A stretch of DNA of 64,000 bases from Trichoplax sp. H2. Lineage: Eukaryota > Placozoa > Uniplacotomia > Trichoplacea. The stretch is taken from positions 496,001 through 560,000 of the forward strand of contig NOWV01000026.1 of assembly GCA_003344405.1 (NCBI GenBank), given 5' to 3'. Shown in pieces: positions 1 through 15,939 of the stretch; position 1 is the first letter of the stretch, and the number at the start of each line of letters is the position of its first letter. Under the pieces are notes generated by a model, which had not been told where the DNA came from, did not search any database, and worked only from the letters and a program-made list of their open reading frames with translations. A program made the translations under genes and the position numbers.

Positions 1-591
1 GCTTTATGATTAAAAAATAACCAAGGACTGACTACGAATCTTTTTGATACGATGATATTCAGTTAATTTACTCAACGTTAATTTGTGCGTAATTAAACGC
101 TATGACTACGAGTACGTTTTACTACGTGCGCGTTGATTGTACTATTGTATAATGGAAGTCACTGCCGCTTGAAAGTATTCGCCAGTTGCAGGCACGATTT
201 GTCTTGATATTTCGCCCGAACCAACACTTTTCATCGTCTTATCAATATCTTTTAGTGTACACTTTGTTAGTGTACGATATAGGTTGCAATAGTGAAACAA
301 CCAATTCATAACTTTTAAATTACGCTATACTGAATTTCAATGCTTATATAGTATTTTATTCTTGTCCAAGAAAGTATCAGTAAATTAATGTAACTGTACT
401 ACTGATTATTGATACGAAATAGTTAGCAAGAAGATCACTTTTATGCTTTTTTTGTGAAACTGCTATTTAAATGATTTTTAGTACGTAACATATTACGGTG
501 AACTATTGATACAGACAGGTCAAGAAAGATAGTAGATGAGATTTTATTGACTAAGTTGTTAATTCAGCATACGTTTATTGATTTGACGTAG
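1..591. other. Region upstream of the first recognised PSMB1 exon
   Basis: No coding exon could be supported here. The PSMB1 reading frame enters at 592 with phase 2, so an earlier exon ending in two bases of a glycine codon (the family has Asn-Gly-Gly at this point) must lie here or beyond the left edge. I searched for such an exon with a good GT donor and did not find a convincing one. The stretch is otherwise AT-rich sequence without an obvious repeat. Confidence 0.4.
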
Positions 592-1685
592 GACCATTGT
601 CGGAATTGCTGGAGATAACTTTGCTATTCTAGCAGGTGATACGCGTCTCAGCGAAGGCTTTATGATCCATAGCAGAGATACCTCCAAGATTTATAAACTG
701 TAAGTATAGATAGTATAATATATTGTGTCGAAGAGAGACGCTCGACTGCAGCTAACGGTCTTATCTGGCTATTCTACTGTGATTATGCTTCACCTGTTCT
801 ACGTTGAATGTTATATTAGGACGGAGAAAACATTCTTGGGAACGTGTGGCTTCCAAGGAGATGTCTTGACATTAACCAGATTATTAAATGCTCGTCTAAC
901 TGTAAGCATTAATGAGTACTTTCATCTCGGATACAGTATTAAGATATATGTAAAATCTTCGTTAATAAGCCATTGCATTGTTGAAATAAGAAGATATGTA
1001 TAAGTATTAACAATTAATTACTAACTCTATGTAATGGTCCTGCTAGATGTACGAATTTGAACATCGCAAGAAGATGAGGTAACCTGATTGATTGCTATTA
1101 GATGTTTAGTGATTGGTTTAGTATTTATTGCAATTGCTGAAGGCAATGCTTCTACTAACCCACACATGCATTTATACGATTTTAGTTCAACAGCAATTTC
1201 CCAAATGTTATCCACGGTTCTATATTATCGTCGTTTCTTCCCGTATTACACATTTAACATTTTAGCTGGAATCGATACCGATGGCAAAGGTTGCATATAT
1301 AGTTATGATGCAGTTGGAAACTATGAGAAACATACGTATCATGCTTCAGGCACTGCATCTTCAATGTTACAGCCTCTATTGGATAATCAGGTAACCTTAA
1401 TAGTTTTTTTACTAAAGTAGATAGCAAAATTTCTAGCCTTCCTAGCTCCCTTGAGTTAATTACGAGTCGCCATCGCTATGCTGTATTATATCTTAACAGG
1501 TAGGATATTTGAATCAGGAAGGTGTCAGACGTGTTCCACTGACTATAGATAAAGCCAGAACGCTTATTAAAGACGTATTTATCTCTGCAACTGAACGAGA
1601 CATGTACACAGGTGATAGCTTGCATATTGTCACTATAACATCTGATGGAGTCACAGAAGATCATTTTCCTTTACGACGCGACTAA
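592..1685 (+). CDS. PSMB1: Proteasome subunit beta type-1 (beta 6), 5' exon missing
   Basis: Non-catalytic beta-6 subunit of the 20S core proteasome. Five exons were read: 592-699, 820-901, 1047-1078, 1186-1390 and 1500-1685, all with GT-AG borders and matching phase. The protein contains [21 protein letters not shown], then [21 protein letters not shown], then [25 protein letters not shown]-like [11 protein letters not shown], and ends [19 protein letters not shown] followed by an Arg-Arg-Asp C-terminus. This follows animal PSMB1 nearly end to end. Only the short N-terminal propeptide region before the conserved Asn-Gly-Gly is lacking, because its exon was not found. A possible AATAAA lies at 2085. 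The assignment to PSMB1 is firm; the 5' end is open. Confidence 0.93.
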
Positions 1686-2586
1686 TCTCTAATGTTTAAA
1701 GTAGGCTTAACGTCTTTGATTTGTTTGTAATGTGTAATGTCAAAGGTTATGCAATACGGTATCCTACTTTTAGTCTTTAATAATAATCTTTTCGTACTTC
1801 TTTCGATGAGTCACTATTGTATGCTTATGCTTTCTATGGTATTAAAAAAGGATAGGAAAGATTTGTAACATTTATTATAAGTATTTAAATACTGTGAATT
1901 AATGTGATTCGAAATGTATCAAAGTGGTTGCTTTATTTCCTCCGTTCTTTTATAAAACTATATGCCTTGAAGTTCATTTGTACTTTCTCATAATGAACAG
2001 CTACTGTTAATCAATAATGACTATTGTAGTACATTAACTTAAAGAATTACTTATACGTAAGTACAAAATGAAGAGAAAGCTAAAAATAAAAGCATATCTG
2101 GTATCTACCAGCATTAAATAACCTTTATTTGATAATTAGTATTTGTAATATTTCGATATAAAATTAAGATGATGTGAAGAACAAAGCAGCCCTTTATTCC
2201 TGAATCATTTACAATTGGCGTGTCATTTGAAAATTCTATATATTGCAGATGTTAGAACGTGACAAATCTTGTCTGTAGTAAAACAATTTCTTCATCTGAG
2301 ATGAAAGATTAGAACCATAGGAAGATCGACCTGGAATGGCTTCGACATCAGTTTGGCAAATTTTGGGCGTAAGCATACAAGAGAAATTACGTTCATTATT
2401 TTTGTTATCATGGAGACTTGAACGCATTTAACAGCGCGAAAAATAGATCATGAGCGTAGGGAAATGCTACTTTACTTAGATTGCGCGAGACCGTCAGTAC
2501 AGTATCGTATCAACAACAGATATAAAGAGAGACTCCACTTATCTTTCTCATTTGATTCCAATGTACGATATTCTACATTACCCTCA
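1686..2586. other. Intergenic, convergent 3' regions
   Basis: This is the space between the PSMB1 stop and the stop of the minus-strand zinc-finger gene. It probably holds both 3' UTRs; an AATAAA on the plus strand sits at 2085-2090. No other coding exon or repeat was recognised. Confidence 0.5.
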
Positions 2587-3474
2587 TCACACCATCAACT
2601 TATCTTTTGCTTTTTGATGCCAAATTGATGTACGCTTAAGTGTAGGATTGTAATTGAATCTATTTGAGCCTAAGATGGTCTTGTTTCTTACATTAATCCA
2701 AAGGTTTATATCATAATTACTTAACGATGATACATATTCTAAAGTAAACATGTAATATGTAAGTAAAGCTAAAAAGATAATAATACTAGATAGAATTCTC
2801 AGGGCTAGTATATAAGCTTCCTTCATAACGAGGGCAACATTACTCCGATTCCAATAATTTTTGCATGTTAAGCGGGAGCATATATTACTTATTATGATAT
2901 TGCGCACACCACTCGAAGCCTTCGAACTTTTAGGGGTACATTGCTCTGCGATTTGTAGGCATTGATCTCGCAGTTCTACCATTTGTGTTGACCTGCAGAG
3001 GGCAGTTTTCCACCATAGATCGTTGCCTTTAGCCAATGTTGTGTCCTGAACATGTGCCAAATCACATCCTAGAATATCACAATAATTAGCCAAACACGTG
3101 GCGTTCATAACAGTACCAAGAAGGGCAGAGTGACGATTATCCAAGTGCTGATCCAAAAACCGCTCCCTATAAAACCACTTACCACAATAGCTACATGTCC
3201 AACTAGACTGATAGGCATTGTCTTTTAGCTCTTCTTGTTTACGAAATAAATCTCTCTCAGGATGAAATGGGCAATCGAATGAAAGTTGCACTTGCATCGA
3301 TTGAATTAGGTCATACAATGACCTCTTCAGTATATTACGGGCGTACCTTGAATTGATACGTGAACATGACTTGTCAGAACCAATAGGTTGTGGAAATACT
3401 AAATTGCTTTGCAACCAAATTAGTAATATAAGCAACATATTTTCTTTATTACATTGCAGATTTAGTACGTGCAT
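2587..3474 (-). CDS. Secreted/membrane protein with one C2H2 zinc finger
   Basis: Uninterrupted reading frame of 295 codons; I cannot name the gene. It begins with a hydrophobic stretch (MLLILLIWLQSNLVF) that looks like a signal peptide. A single classical finger follows (CSYCGKWFYRERFLDQHLDN then Arg-His; spacing C-x2-C-x12-H-x4-H) around residues 93-114. Next comes a cysteine-rich segment (ATCLANYCDILGCDLAH and several later Cys). A strong membrane segment lies near residues 221-243 (ILALRILSSIIIFLALLTYY), followed by a basic tail of about 50 residues. If the signal peptide is real, the finger faces the ER lumen or outside, which is unusual for C2H2. The start could be the Met at residue 1 or the Met at residue 13 just before the hydrophobic stretch. 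The gene is head to head with LSM2. Confidence 0.75.
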   Translation of the reverse strand: MHVLNLQCNKENMLLILLIWLQSNLVFPQPIGSDKSCSRINSRYARNILKRSLYDLIQSMQVQLSFDCPFHPERDLFRKQEELKDNAYQSSWTCSYCGKWFYRERFLDQHLDNRHSALLGTVMNATCLANYCDILGCDLAHVQDTTLAKGNDLWWKTALCRSTQMVELRDQCLQIAEQCTPKSSKASSGVRNIIISNICSRLTCKNYWNRSNVALVMKEAYILALRILSSIIIFLALLTYYMFTLEYVSSLSNYDINLWINVRNKTILGSNRFNYNPTLKRTSIWHQKAKDKLMV

Positions 3475-3581
3475 TACTTATCCAGTTCCATCGGTACACC
3501 AGACATAGGAAAATATAATACAAAGTTTCCAGGCACTGCTAGGCGATGTATGGGCTTTCAAAACATTTAGCATTGATGTAA

Positions 3582-4290
3582 TGTACACTGTACAGTGATT
3601 GCCACTTTATACTTCGTAGCAAGATTTGGCAGAATAGTATACCAGAAATAAATAAAAATTGCGCTTTAAATCAATGATTATATTGGGAACATATGAATAT
3701 TATTATGCATCATCGTACAGAGCTATTTGTACTGTACTATTCAAAGTTTTGATTAAAACAAGGACAGCAAAATCAATTGTACACAGCCGATAATGCAATA
3801 ATAGTGATGTGATTATGTATATACCGGTAGATATATGCGATCTAAATTGCACTGGAAGATCAAAATTAGATGTTTATGTGTTAACTGTACTGTACTCATC
3901 TTGCGTTTCTAACTTGGACTACAGTACAATGACGATTAGTGTGCAGTACAGTACAGTACTGTACAGTACAGTATTACAGTACAGTACAGTTTGTAGCTTG
4001 GAGAAGGGAAAGACTGTAAGCAACGCTAGCTGTACTGTAGTACAGTCTCCGTCCCTCCGTAACACCGTCACGACCATCATTTGGTGTGCTGTACTTTACT
4101 GTACACTGTACTGTACAGGACAGTACAGTACATGATGCTGGTGTCAGTGTGAGTGTGCAGTTTGCAGTAGTGTGCTGTACTGTCCTGTACTGTACAGTAC
4201 TGTATGTAACACATGGCAGTTTCGTCAATCAGAGTACAGTGTACTGTAGTACTACAGTATACGGTATTGTACTGTACACTGTACACGATA
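3582..4290. repeat. GTACTGTACAGTAC palindrome cluster between zinc-finger gene and LSM2
   Basis: Dense array of overlapping GTACTGTAC/GTACAGTAC words, heaviest at 3886-3990 and 4085-4290, with an outlier at 3582-3598. The words are their own reverse complements or nearly so, and neighbouring copies make longer inverted repeats, for example around 4106-4133 against 4172-4200. The cluster lies in the shared upstream region of two divergent genes and ends about 90 bp before the LSM2 start. Open frames through it merely translate the repeat (Tyr-Cys-Thr-Val runs). Confidence 0.9.
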
Positions 4291-4378
4291 TGTTCGCTCT
4301 TAGCTTTCAACAGTTATCTTCTTCCTACGGACTGCGCCTAATTTTGATCTGCAGTTCTGGATAACCTGCTCATTTGTC

Positions 4379-6018
4379 ATGGTAAGTTCGGTACACCATT
4401 TTAGAGATAATAATTAAGCCCTACAAAATTAGTAAATTTATATAACTGTAAATTTGTTACTACTATGAATTTTATTTGATTCTTTTGTCGTATGCTGTAT
4501 AGCTGTTTTTCTCTTTCTTTAAATCACTGGTTGGCAAGGAAGTCATAGTAGAGCTTAAAAATGACCTCAGGTACTATAAATTACATCACGGTATTGATGA
4601 TGCATTTGAAACCACTTTGATATATTGTGTTGAGAACTATATTAGTCCTATTACAATGAGTCACTATTAATGCAATGTTTAAAAGTCCAATTTTTCTTTC
4701 ATTGCTGATGTACATGCAGTATTTTGTCTGGCTATGCTAATTCTTCATTATTATTTCTTTCTTTCTTAATCAGCGTGTGTGGAATCTTACATTCTGTCGA
4801 TCAGGTAATCACTGCAGAACTAATTTTTGCAATGGTCATACATCGTATCACTGATAAAATAATGCACTACGTATATGTTTCATCCCATGTTTGATTCTAT
4901 ATATTTATTATCAGTTCTTTCGCACTATTTAAATGATTTAACAACTAATTTATTACCATTTGTCATACTGTATTACCCCTTAACCGGTTGAACAAATCTC
5001 TACGATGCTTACCGCAACCGATACAGTTCTATTGTACTATAATACCGTTCTTGACTTTGAAAATATAAGTGATGCAAAAATTCCAATACTGTAAATGGCC
5101 CACGTTTATTAGAACTGTAATATTGGTTTGTATCTTGGGAAATATTCTATCATTACATATAGCATTTAATATACAGTACTGTTGGATAGATCTATTAATA
5201 TGTAAAGAATATTCTTGCCATTTTCCGTTTAGATTGGACTACCGTATTTAACATTGTAGATCATGCTAGTGATGCTTCTACTGCAGATATAGAATATACT
5301 GTATATATATAAATTTCAAGAGTTTGAGAGCTAAAACTTGTTTAGTACTAATATTAATACTTATAGAAACCATTCATACAGATATCACTAACCAAAATAT
5401 GAGCTCTATAGTTTATATTTATTGGACATTACTGTTTGGAACTATTAGCGCGTAATTTAATGCAAGTGTAAATTTGGGCTACAATAAATACATGATTTCA
5501 AGGCCAATTATAATTATCTGTAATAGTACGTATCATGTCGTAAATTACTTGCATAAATAGCCTATTTCCCTGATTTTATTGTGGCTGCTTGTGTGATGTA
5601 ATGATTGTAGGTAAGAAATAATTTAAAGTCCTTTTAATCTTCGTTTATTATGTGACAGTATTTGAACATCAAGCTCGTAGATATTTCTGTGCCCGATACC
5701 GAAAAGTACCCACATATGGTAAATGCTCCGGAAAATTTTCCATAATTGTATAAAAATATATACAATATTCACTCTCTGATAACTTTTACTGCTTGTATAC
5801 TAAGTAACTATTGCTGCGATGATGTAACGGTACTCGTATCTTAATTATTAAAATTACAGATATCTGTCAAGAACTGTTTTATAAGAGGTTCTGTTGTTCG
5901 CTACGTACACCTCCCTGCCGAAGAAATTGATGTACAACTCCTGCAAGATGCTACTAGAAAGGAAGTTGCACAGCTGAAATCCCAGCAGACAGCTCAAGTA
6001 GCTGCGCCTAGTAAATAG
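4379..6018 (+). CDS. LSM2: U6 snRNA-associated Sm-like protein LSm2
   Basis: Component of the LSm2-8 ring that binds the U6 snRNA 3' end in the nucleus and of the LSm1-7 ring in cytoplasmic mRNA decay. Exons: 4379-4381 (only the ATG), 4503-4570, 4774-4804, 5659-5718 and 5860-6018; the predicted protein has 106 residues. The Sm1 motif is visible as LFFSFFKSLVGKEVIVELKN and VCGILHSVDQYLNIKL. The Sm2 motif is visible as ISVKNCFIRGSVVRYVHLP. The C-terminal tail is about ten residues longer than the 95-residue human protein and is rich in Lys, Gln and Ala. Having the start codon alone in the first exon is typical of this family. The start follows the GTAC cluster closely. Confidence 0.97.
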
Positions 6019-6163
6019 ACATACGTGCACCTGACGAACTTGGTCGTTGATACGATTTAGTACTTTTCATCATTAATGTATGTATCATTTTTCTGTTTGA
6101 GAATCCCAATTGTATTTGTATCTTTATTTGCAAGACATTGTGACACTGCTTTTTCCCGTTATT

Positions 6164-6169
6164 AATAAA
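6164..6169 (+). promoter_or_regulatory. Polyadenylation signal AATAAA of LSM2
   Basis: A consensus AATAAA lies 146 bases after the LSM2 stop, a normal distance for a short 3' UTR. The EDF1 stop lies only about 260 bases further on the opposite strand. Confidence 0.55.
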
Positions 6170-6423
6170 ACGTAACTTTTATTGAGATACATGTCTGTTC
6201 CATGGTTTCTGTAACTGTCCTTCACTTGTGGATGTACAGCGTAACTACATTCACTAATGCTGCTATTTTAAATTATAAATACTGTGTTGACTTAATGACA
6301 TTTTCATCTTTGGGATAAAATTATTCAGATATACTGTACTGTATTACGTAGACTGTAATAACCACATGTGCAGAGGCACGCCTTTGAAAACCTATCGTCA
6401 GGATAAATCGCATAAAGCTATAT

Positions 6424-9400
6424 TTATAATGGCTTCCCTTTATCTTTGCCTCGTAGTTTTACTCCTACGTAACATTAAAGGAAGAATACAGTAGATTAGT
6501 ACCTTCATACAGAGTATAACGCGCTAGGGATATTTAATAATATCGAATGATTACAAATTTTACCTAAAGCGCGCTCCATCTTTCCTAATAGCTGATTATT
6601 AGGGATTGCTTTACCGGTTTCATACTCGGTAATAATGCTTGGCTTTTCATTGATTTTCTGAAATAGAATTTATCAAAAAAAGATGTTTACATTTCGTGTC
6701 ATCGTATGTTTGTAAAATTCTTTGATAGCGTAGAATTGTTTAAAAAATGTCCGGACTTCAATATTGGACTAATGGATGTACTATAACCCCGAAAACAGCA
6801 TGATTTTAAAAACTAGCTGAAAGCTTCTACCTGGGCAAGATCTTTTTGAGTCATTTTCTTGTCTAGCCGAATTCTTTGTATCAGTTTGGAAAGATCAAGT
6901 TCTACCTTTTCATCTACATAAAAAATAATTGCGTCAATTAGCAATAACTTATCATATATCATTAATGCAATTTGAGTAATCAATGGTAGTTGATCATTGT
7001 TCTATCAAATTTTATAATACGTTTTATTACAGCAACGGATACTCTAAACTAAATCATAAGTCAACATGACACAATAAAATTCTTTTCCGTTTTTCTGAGT
7101 AATAGTTACGTAAGACTTTTTCAACTTACGATGCAATTCTTCCGTCTCTCTATCTAGTTTTGCAGTATCCTTTGTAGTTGATCGCTGTTTGTTACTTCCT
7201 GCAGCAACTAAATGCGTCCATAAAGTCACATCACTTATCGAAATCATTACGTGAGTTTAGGTTATTAAATGATATTGCAGTAACTACTGAGAGCGACAGG
7301 AAGGGATCACTTTCATTTATAAATATATAGCGCGATAAGAGAAAGTTCGATAATCAGATAAATCGTGTAATTTAGTTATTCACATGCGGACTACCACTGT
7401 ACAGTACAATAAAGAACAGTATCTTTTATCCTTTAATCTAAAATTAAACCCATAGAGCCGACTGCTGATATAATCCTGATACATTGTGGGCAGCCCACAA
7501 TATCAGGATTATATTAACAGTATAGAAATGCAGAGAAACAAAAGAATAAGACCTTAGCCTACTTATGATTTACGAAAGAGCCTATCTTTAAAGTAGTCAC
7601 TGTTAAATAACAGTTAGCTACGACAACTTTTACATCCTGATGTAAGCGTATTTTATAAGCTATAAACTGCATTCATACAATTATTTGACACTATTAGTAT
7701 GAAAGACTACCCTGTAAAAGCTAATCAGCTCCATTACACCATTTAATCTCTAGGCAACGCCCAAAGTCCAACATAATTCTATGACGAAGCATTGCTACGG
7801 TGTTTGCTCGTAATAGTATGTGTACGAGCAGAAGCTTATTTACACATGAATAAACTACGTTGATAATAAGATGCGAACTAAACGCGTATAGTTAATAACT
7901 TGAACGTGGGGAGTTTAATTTAAATTACTTAAGGATCGTGCGACATTTATTTTTCGTACATTTTTTGTTTGTTTCCACATCACCACCCTTTCTTTGAGCC
8001 TCTGTGACAGCCTAAAACAGATGAGGTTGATAGAAACAGGAACAACAATTAACCACTATTTAATAAAGAAAGGGTTACATTAAATATTTTAAGATACTCA
8101 CAAACCAGATATGCAAGTGCAGAAAAGTCATATCGTTGCAGAGCGGTATTATTGAAATTTTTATATGACATTCGTGCTAATATATTATGATCTTAGGTCG
8201 AATACATTCATTAACGACTAGTCGACCTCGCACATACATCGGGCTGTACAATGCCAAAATGAAAATTTTTCTTATATATGTATACTGTATAGTACTGAAA
8301 ATCTAATTAATTAAGAATCACTATTAATGACGGTCGATCAGTAATTAATTAACCTTGCCGTAATGGATGATCTATTCGTACTATAGTAGTGCGAGCTAAT
8401 CCGTTGATCTGTGTCTTCATTACAAATATACAATAGAGGTACTTTCTAAAATTATACACTACATGGCATACAGTTCAGAATTGGCATCAAAAGTCATAAG
8501 ACATATTATACATGTCTAGTACATTGTTAGGTATTTTAGAGTTGAAGTTCAAGGTATCAACGGTATAAATGGGAAAATCACTTCATAACCAGTTGGCAAT
8601 TTATCCGATTTTCTAATATGTTATAACTTCAAAAGTTTTAGTCCTGTTAATTGTACTACAAGTTCAATGAGATGATATCGCACCAGTAAAATTCAATTTT
8701 AGTTTACTGCTTACACTACTGTACAGTACAGTACTGCATCCAAGAACGTATTTTCATAAATGATCGTATATACAACGTAGTTTTTTTCAGCATTTGTGAT
8801 CGCAAGTGCCGTTCAGTTATTCATGTTAATCCAGTTATTACAATACTATGAATATACAAATCATACGTATAGTATGTTCGCAACGATATACCATCTCCTT
8901 TGCTGTACATTTTAAAATCACAAGCTACTGCGATATATTGTTACGATTTCAAGATTTTTAAAACGGAAGATGAAGCAGACAGATTCTACCTATTATATTA
9001 TCAGTGAGCTAGCGGTTAATTAATCAAGATTTATGACGGAACATCTATTAAAGTTGAACGTATAGGACAAATTTGAATTTGATTTAATGTATTTTTCTAT
9101 TGCATATGGGATTGATCATTATTGCCGTAACTGGTAGATAGCACGAAGTAGCCTCAAGCTGAACCTCTTTGTCAGGAGGCGAAGGAGTGCTTCGTTGCTC
9201 GTGCGATATACACGTACTGTACTGTACTGTACGTACAGTATACGACTATAGCAGACAGTACGGTACAAAGTGACTGTACGACAGAAGTTCAACGTCAATA
9301 ATTCCGCAAAGCTGATTCAGCGTACTTATAAAATCGACTCCTATACATAACACACCAGACCCTTGATTCACTTTAGCCCTTCAATCCTACCTTTTTGGTC

Positions 9401-9465
9401 TTTAGCTCCGATTTTTTGGGGGTCTTTTTACGTAAATAAGTGACTGATTCCCAGTCTTCCGACAT
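6424..9465 (-). CDS. EDF1: Endothelial differentiation-related factor 1 / multiprotein bridging factor 1
   Basis: Transcriptional coactivator of the MBF1 family that bridges bZIP-type activators to TBP and also binds stalled ribosomes. Exons read on the minus strand: 9391-9465, 7960-8011, 7130-7207, 6831-6913, 6564-6657 and 6424-6464; 140 residues in total. The N-terminal MBF1 domain begins [14 protein letters not shown] and continues with [17 protein letters not shown] and [13 protein letters not shown]. The Cro/C1-type HTH follows: [20 protein letters not shown], then [20 protein letters not shown]. The end is [12 protein letters not shown]. All phases agree. Intron 1 (about 1.4 kb) carries further GTAC copies at 8717-8736 and 9213-9260. 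Intron 2 holds a hairpin. The gene is divergent from ATG5. Confidence 0.96.
7468..7513. repeat. Near-perfect short inverted repeat in EDF1 intron 2
   Basis: Two arms, ATATAATCCTGAT-ac-ATTGTGGGC and GCCCACAATATCAGGATTATAT, pair over 22 base pairs. The loop is a single base and one side has a two-base bulge. It stands alone in non-coding sequence. It could be a cruciform-prone palindrome or the remnant of a small inverted-repeat element. The loop is too small for a normal microRNA precursor. Confidence 0.8.
9213..9260. repeat. GTAC palindrome cluster in EDF1 intron 1
   Basis: Run of overlapping GTACTGTAC words followed by CAGTATACG and CAGTACGGTAC variants, inside the first EDF1 intron about 200 bp from the start codon. 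Confidence 0.8.
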
Positions 9466-9509
9466 TTTGTTCACTTGACAGTTGTAAATCGTTTCTTTTC
9501 CGACAGAGC

Positions 9510-9945
9510 CGTACTGTAAATACTGTACAGTATGTACTGTAGTGAGAGTACAAGTACAGTACAGTACTGTACAGTAAAGTACTCAACAAAAATCTGTACT
9601 GTACAGTACAGTATCAACGACCTTTATACGGTGGCCCAAAAGGGACAACTTTACTGAGCAGAATCACTATGTCAACGACTTTTGTACTGAGCAGAATCAC
9701 TGTATCAACGACTTTTATACTGTACAATCCCTCACAAATCCCTGACTATACTGTACTGTACAGTACAGTACAGTACAGTTACAGTACAGTATCCAACTTC
9801 TCCGAAGCTTGCTGTAGTCACTCTTGTCTGAGTGCATATGGTGAGGTGTTACTGTACTTGTACAGTACAGTACAGTACTGTACAGTACGTACTGCAGTCT
9901 GCACGTATTGTACTGTACAGTACTGTACACTCAGTGTACAGTTCC
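9510..9945. repeat. GTACTGTACAGTAC cluster in the EDF1/ATG5 divergent promoter
   Basis: Blocks of overlapping palindromic words at 9510-9575, 9596-9613, 9747-9794 and 9851-9945. The cluster fills the 538-bp space between the EDF1 start (9465) and the ATG5 start (10004), beginning about 45 bp from one and ending about 60 bp from the other. Between the blocks lies a 33-bp tandem duplication (9653-9718). Confidence 0.9.
9653..9718. repeat. 33-bp direct tandem duplication
   Basis: Two adjacent copies of a unit starting ACTGAGCAGAATCACT and ending in a CAACGACTTTT motif, with three mismatches. A partial third copy of the CAACGAC part lies at 9611-9629. It sits inside the EDF1/ATG5 intergenic cluster. 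Confidence 0.8.
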
Positions 9946-10003
9946 AAGTTTTACCAAGTATCTGGCTCTTCTTGGAGCTCTTGCCAATCATTTCATAATA
10001 TCA

Positions 10004-12832
<2,829 letters not shown>

Positions 12833-13664
12833 ATTGTACCATAGAAAGTTATGCCTATAAATGATGTAAAATGTTATATTATGCTTCCATTATCGAAATT
12901 ACTTTTAATAGATCTCTAAATATTTTTTATATACTTAGTAGGGTCGTTGATAATTTTAGTAAAGATAAAGTTACTGCTTTTTTAATTGGCAATACCCTAG
13001 CGCATGTGAATTGAAACTTTGATTATGCAGTACTAAATATTCGCATGTTATACGTGCCTTGCATTCCTTTAGCATACATATATATTCATAAGCAGCAATT
13101 TCTTTTTTAAATGTAGAAGTTTAGATAAGTTACAAATTAGTTGTGAAGTACTGTATTATACCCGTTGCTGTGTAGCATTTAAACGAATGATATTGTTGTT
13201 TTCATATACAATGCAATAATAATATTTAACTTGCTTTGGATATGCCGAGTAATTAATTGCTCGTAACGTAGTATACGTTTATTAAAGGTGCTATACGCGT
13301 ATTCGGACTGTATTACATCTTACGTTGATGCTCGATTGCCATGATCAGCACAGCGTAGATTACTACTGTACACTGGACTGTATGACAGAAATGTCGAGAA
13401 ATTGCTACTGCAATAAAACTGTTAGACGCATTCTTTACTTGCCTTGTTATAAGATATACATGAATGATATATATACGAGTATATATACACGTGCTGCATA
13501 TCTATGCATGCATACGTTTACCACGTCGATGTTTCGTAAAAATGAAGTGGTATAGAAAAACTCGTTTCATTATATAAAAATTTAATGGTAAATATAAAAG
13601 ACATGATATGTAATAGTCAGTTTTAAAACATAAGTACTTGAACTTTAGGAAATGAACCTTGTAA
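12833..13664. other. Intergenic between convergent ATG5 and DHPS
   Basis: AT-rich 3' flanks of the two convergent genes. Short open frames here have no recognisable domain, splice context or family similarity. No repeat of note was seen. Confidence 0.5.

Positions 13665-15939
<2,275 letters not shown>

Noticed and set aside
3809-4364. Several overlapping open frames on both strands rich in Tyr, Cys, Thr, Val and Ser
   Set aside because: They only translate the GTACTGTAC repeat, which has no stop in several frames. There is no domain, splice context or start that belongs to a known gene. The same holds for frames at 9669-9930, 39246-39431 and 48334-49090.
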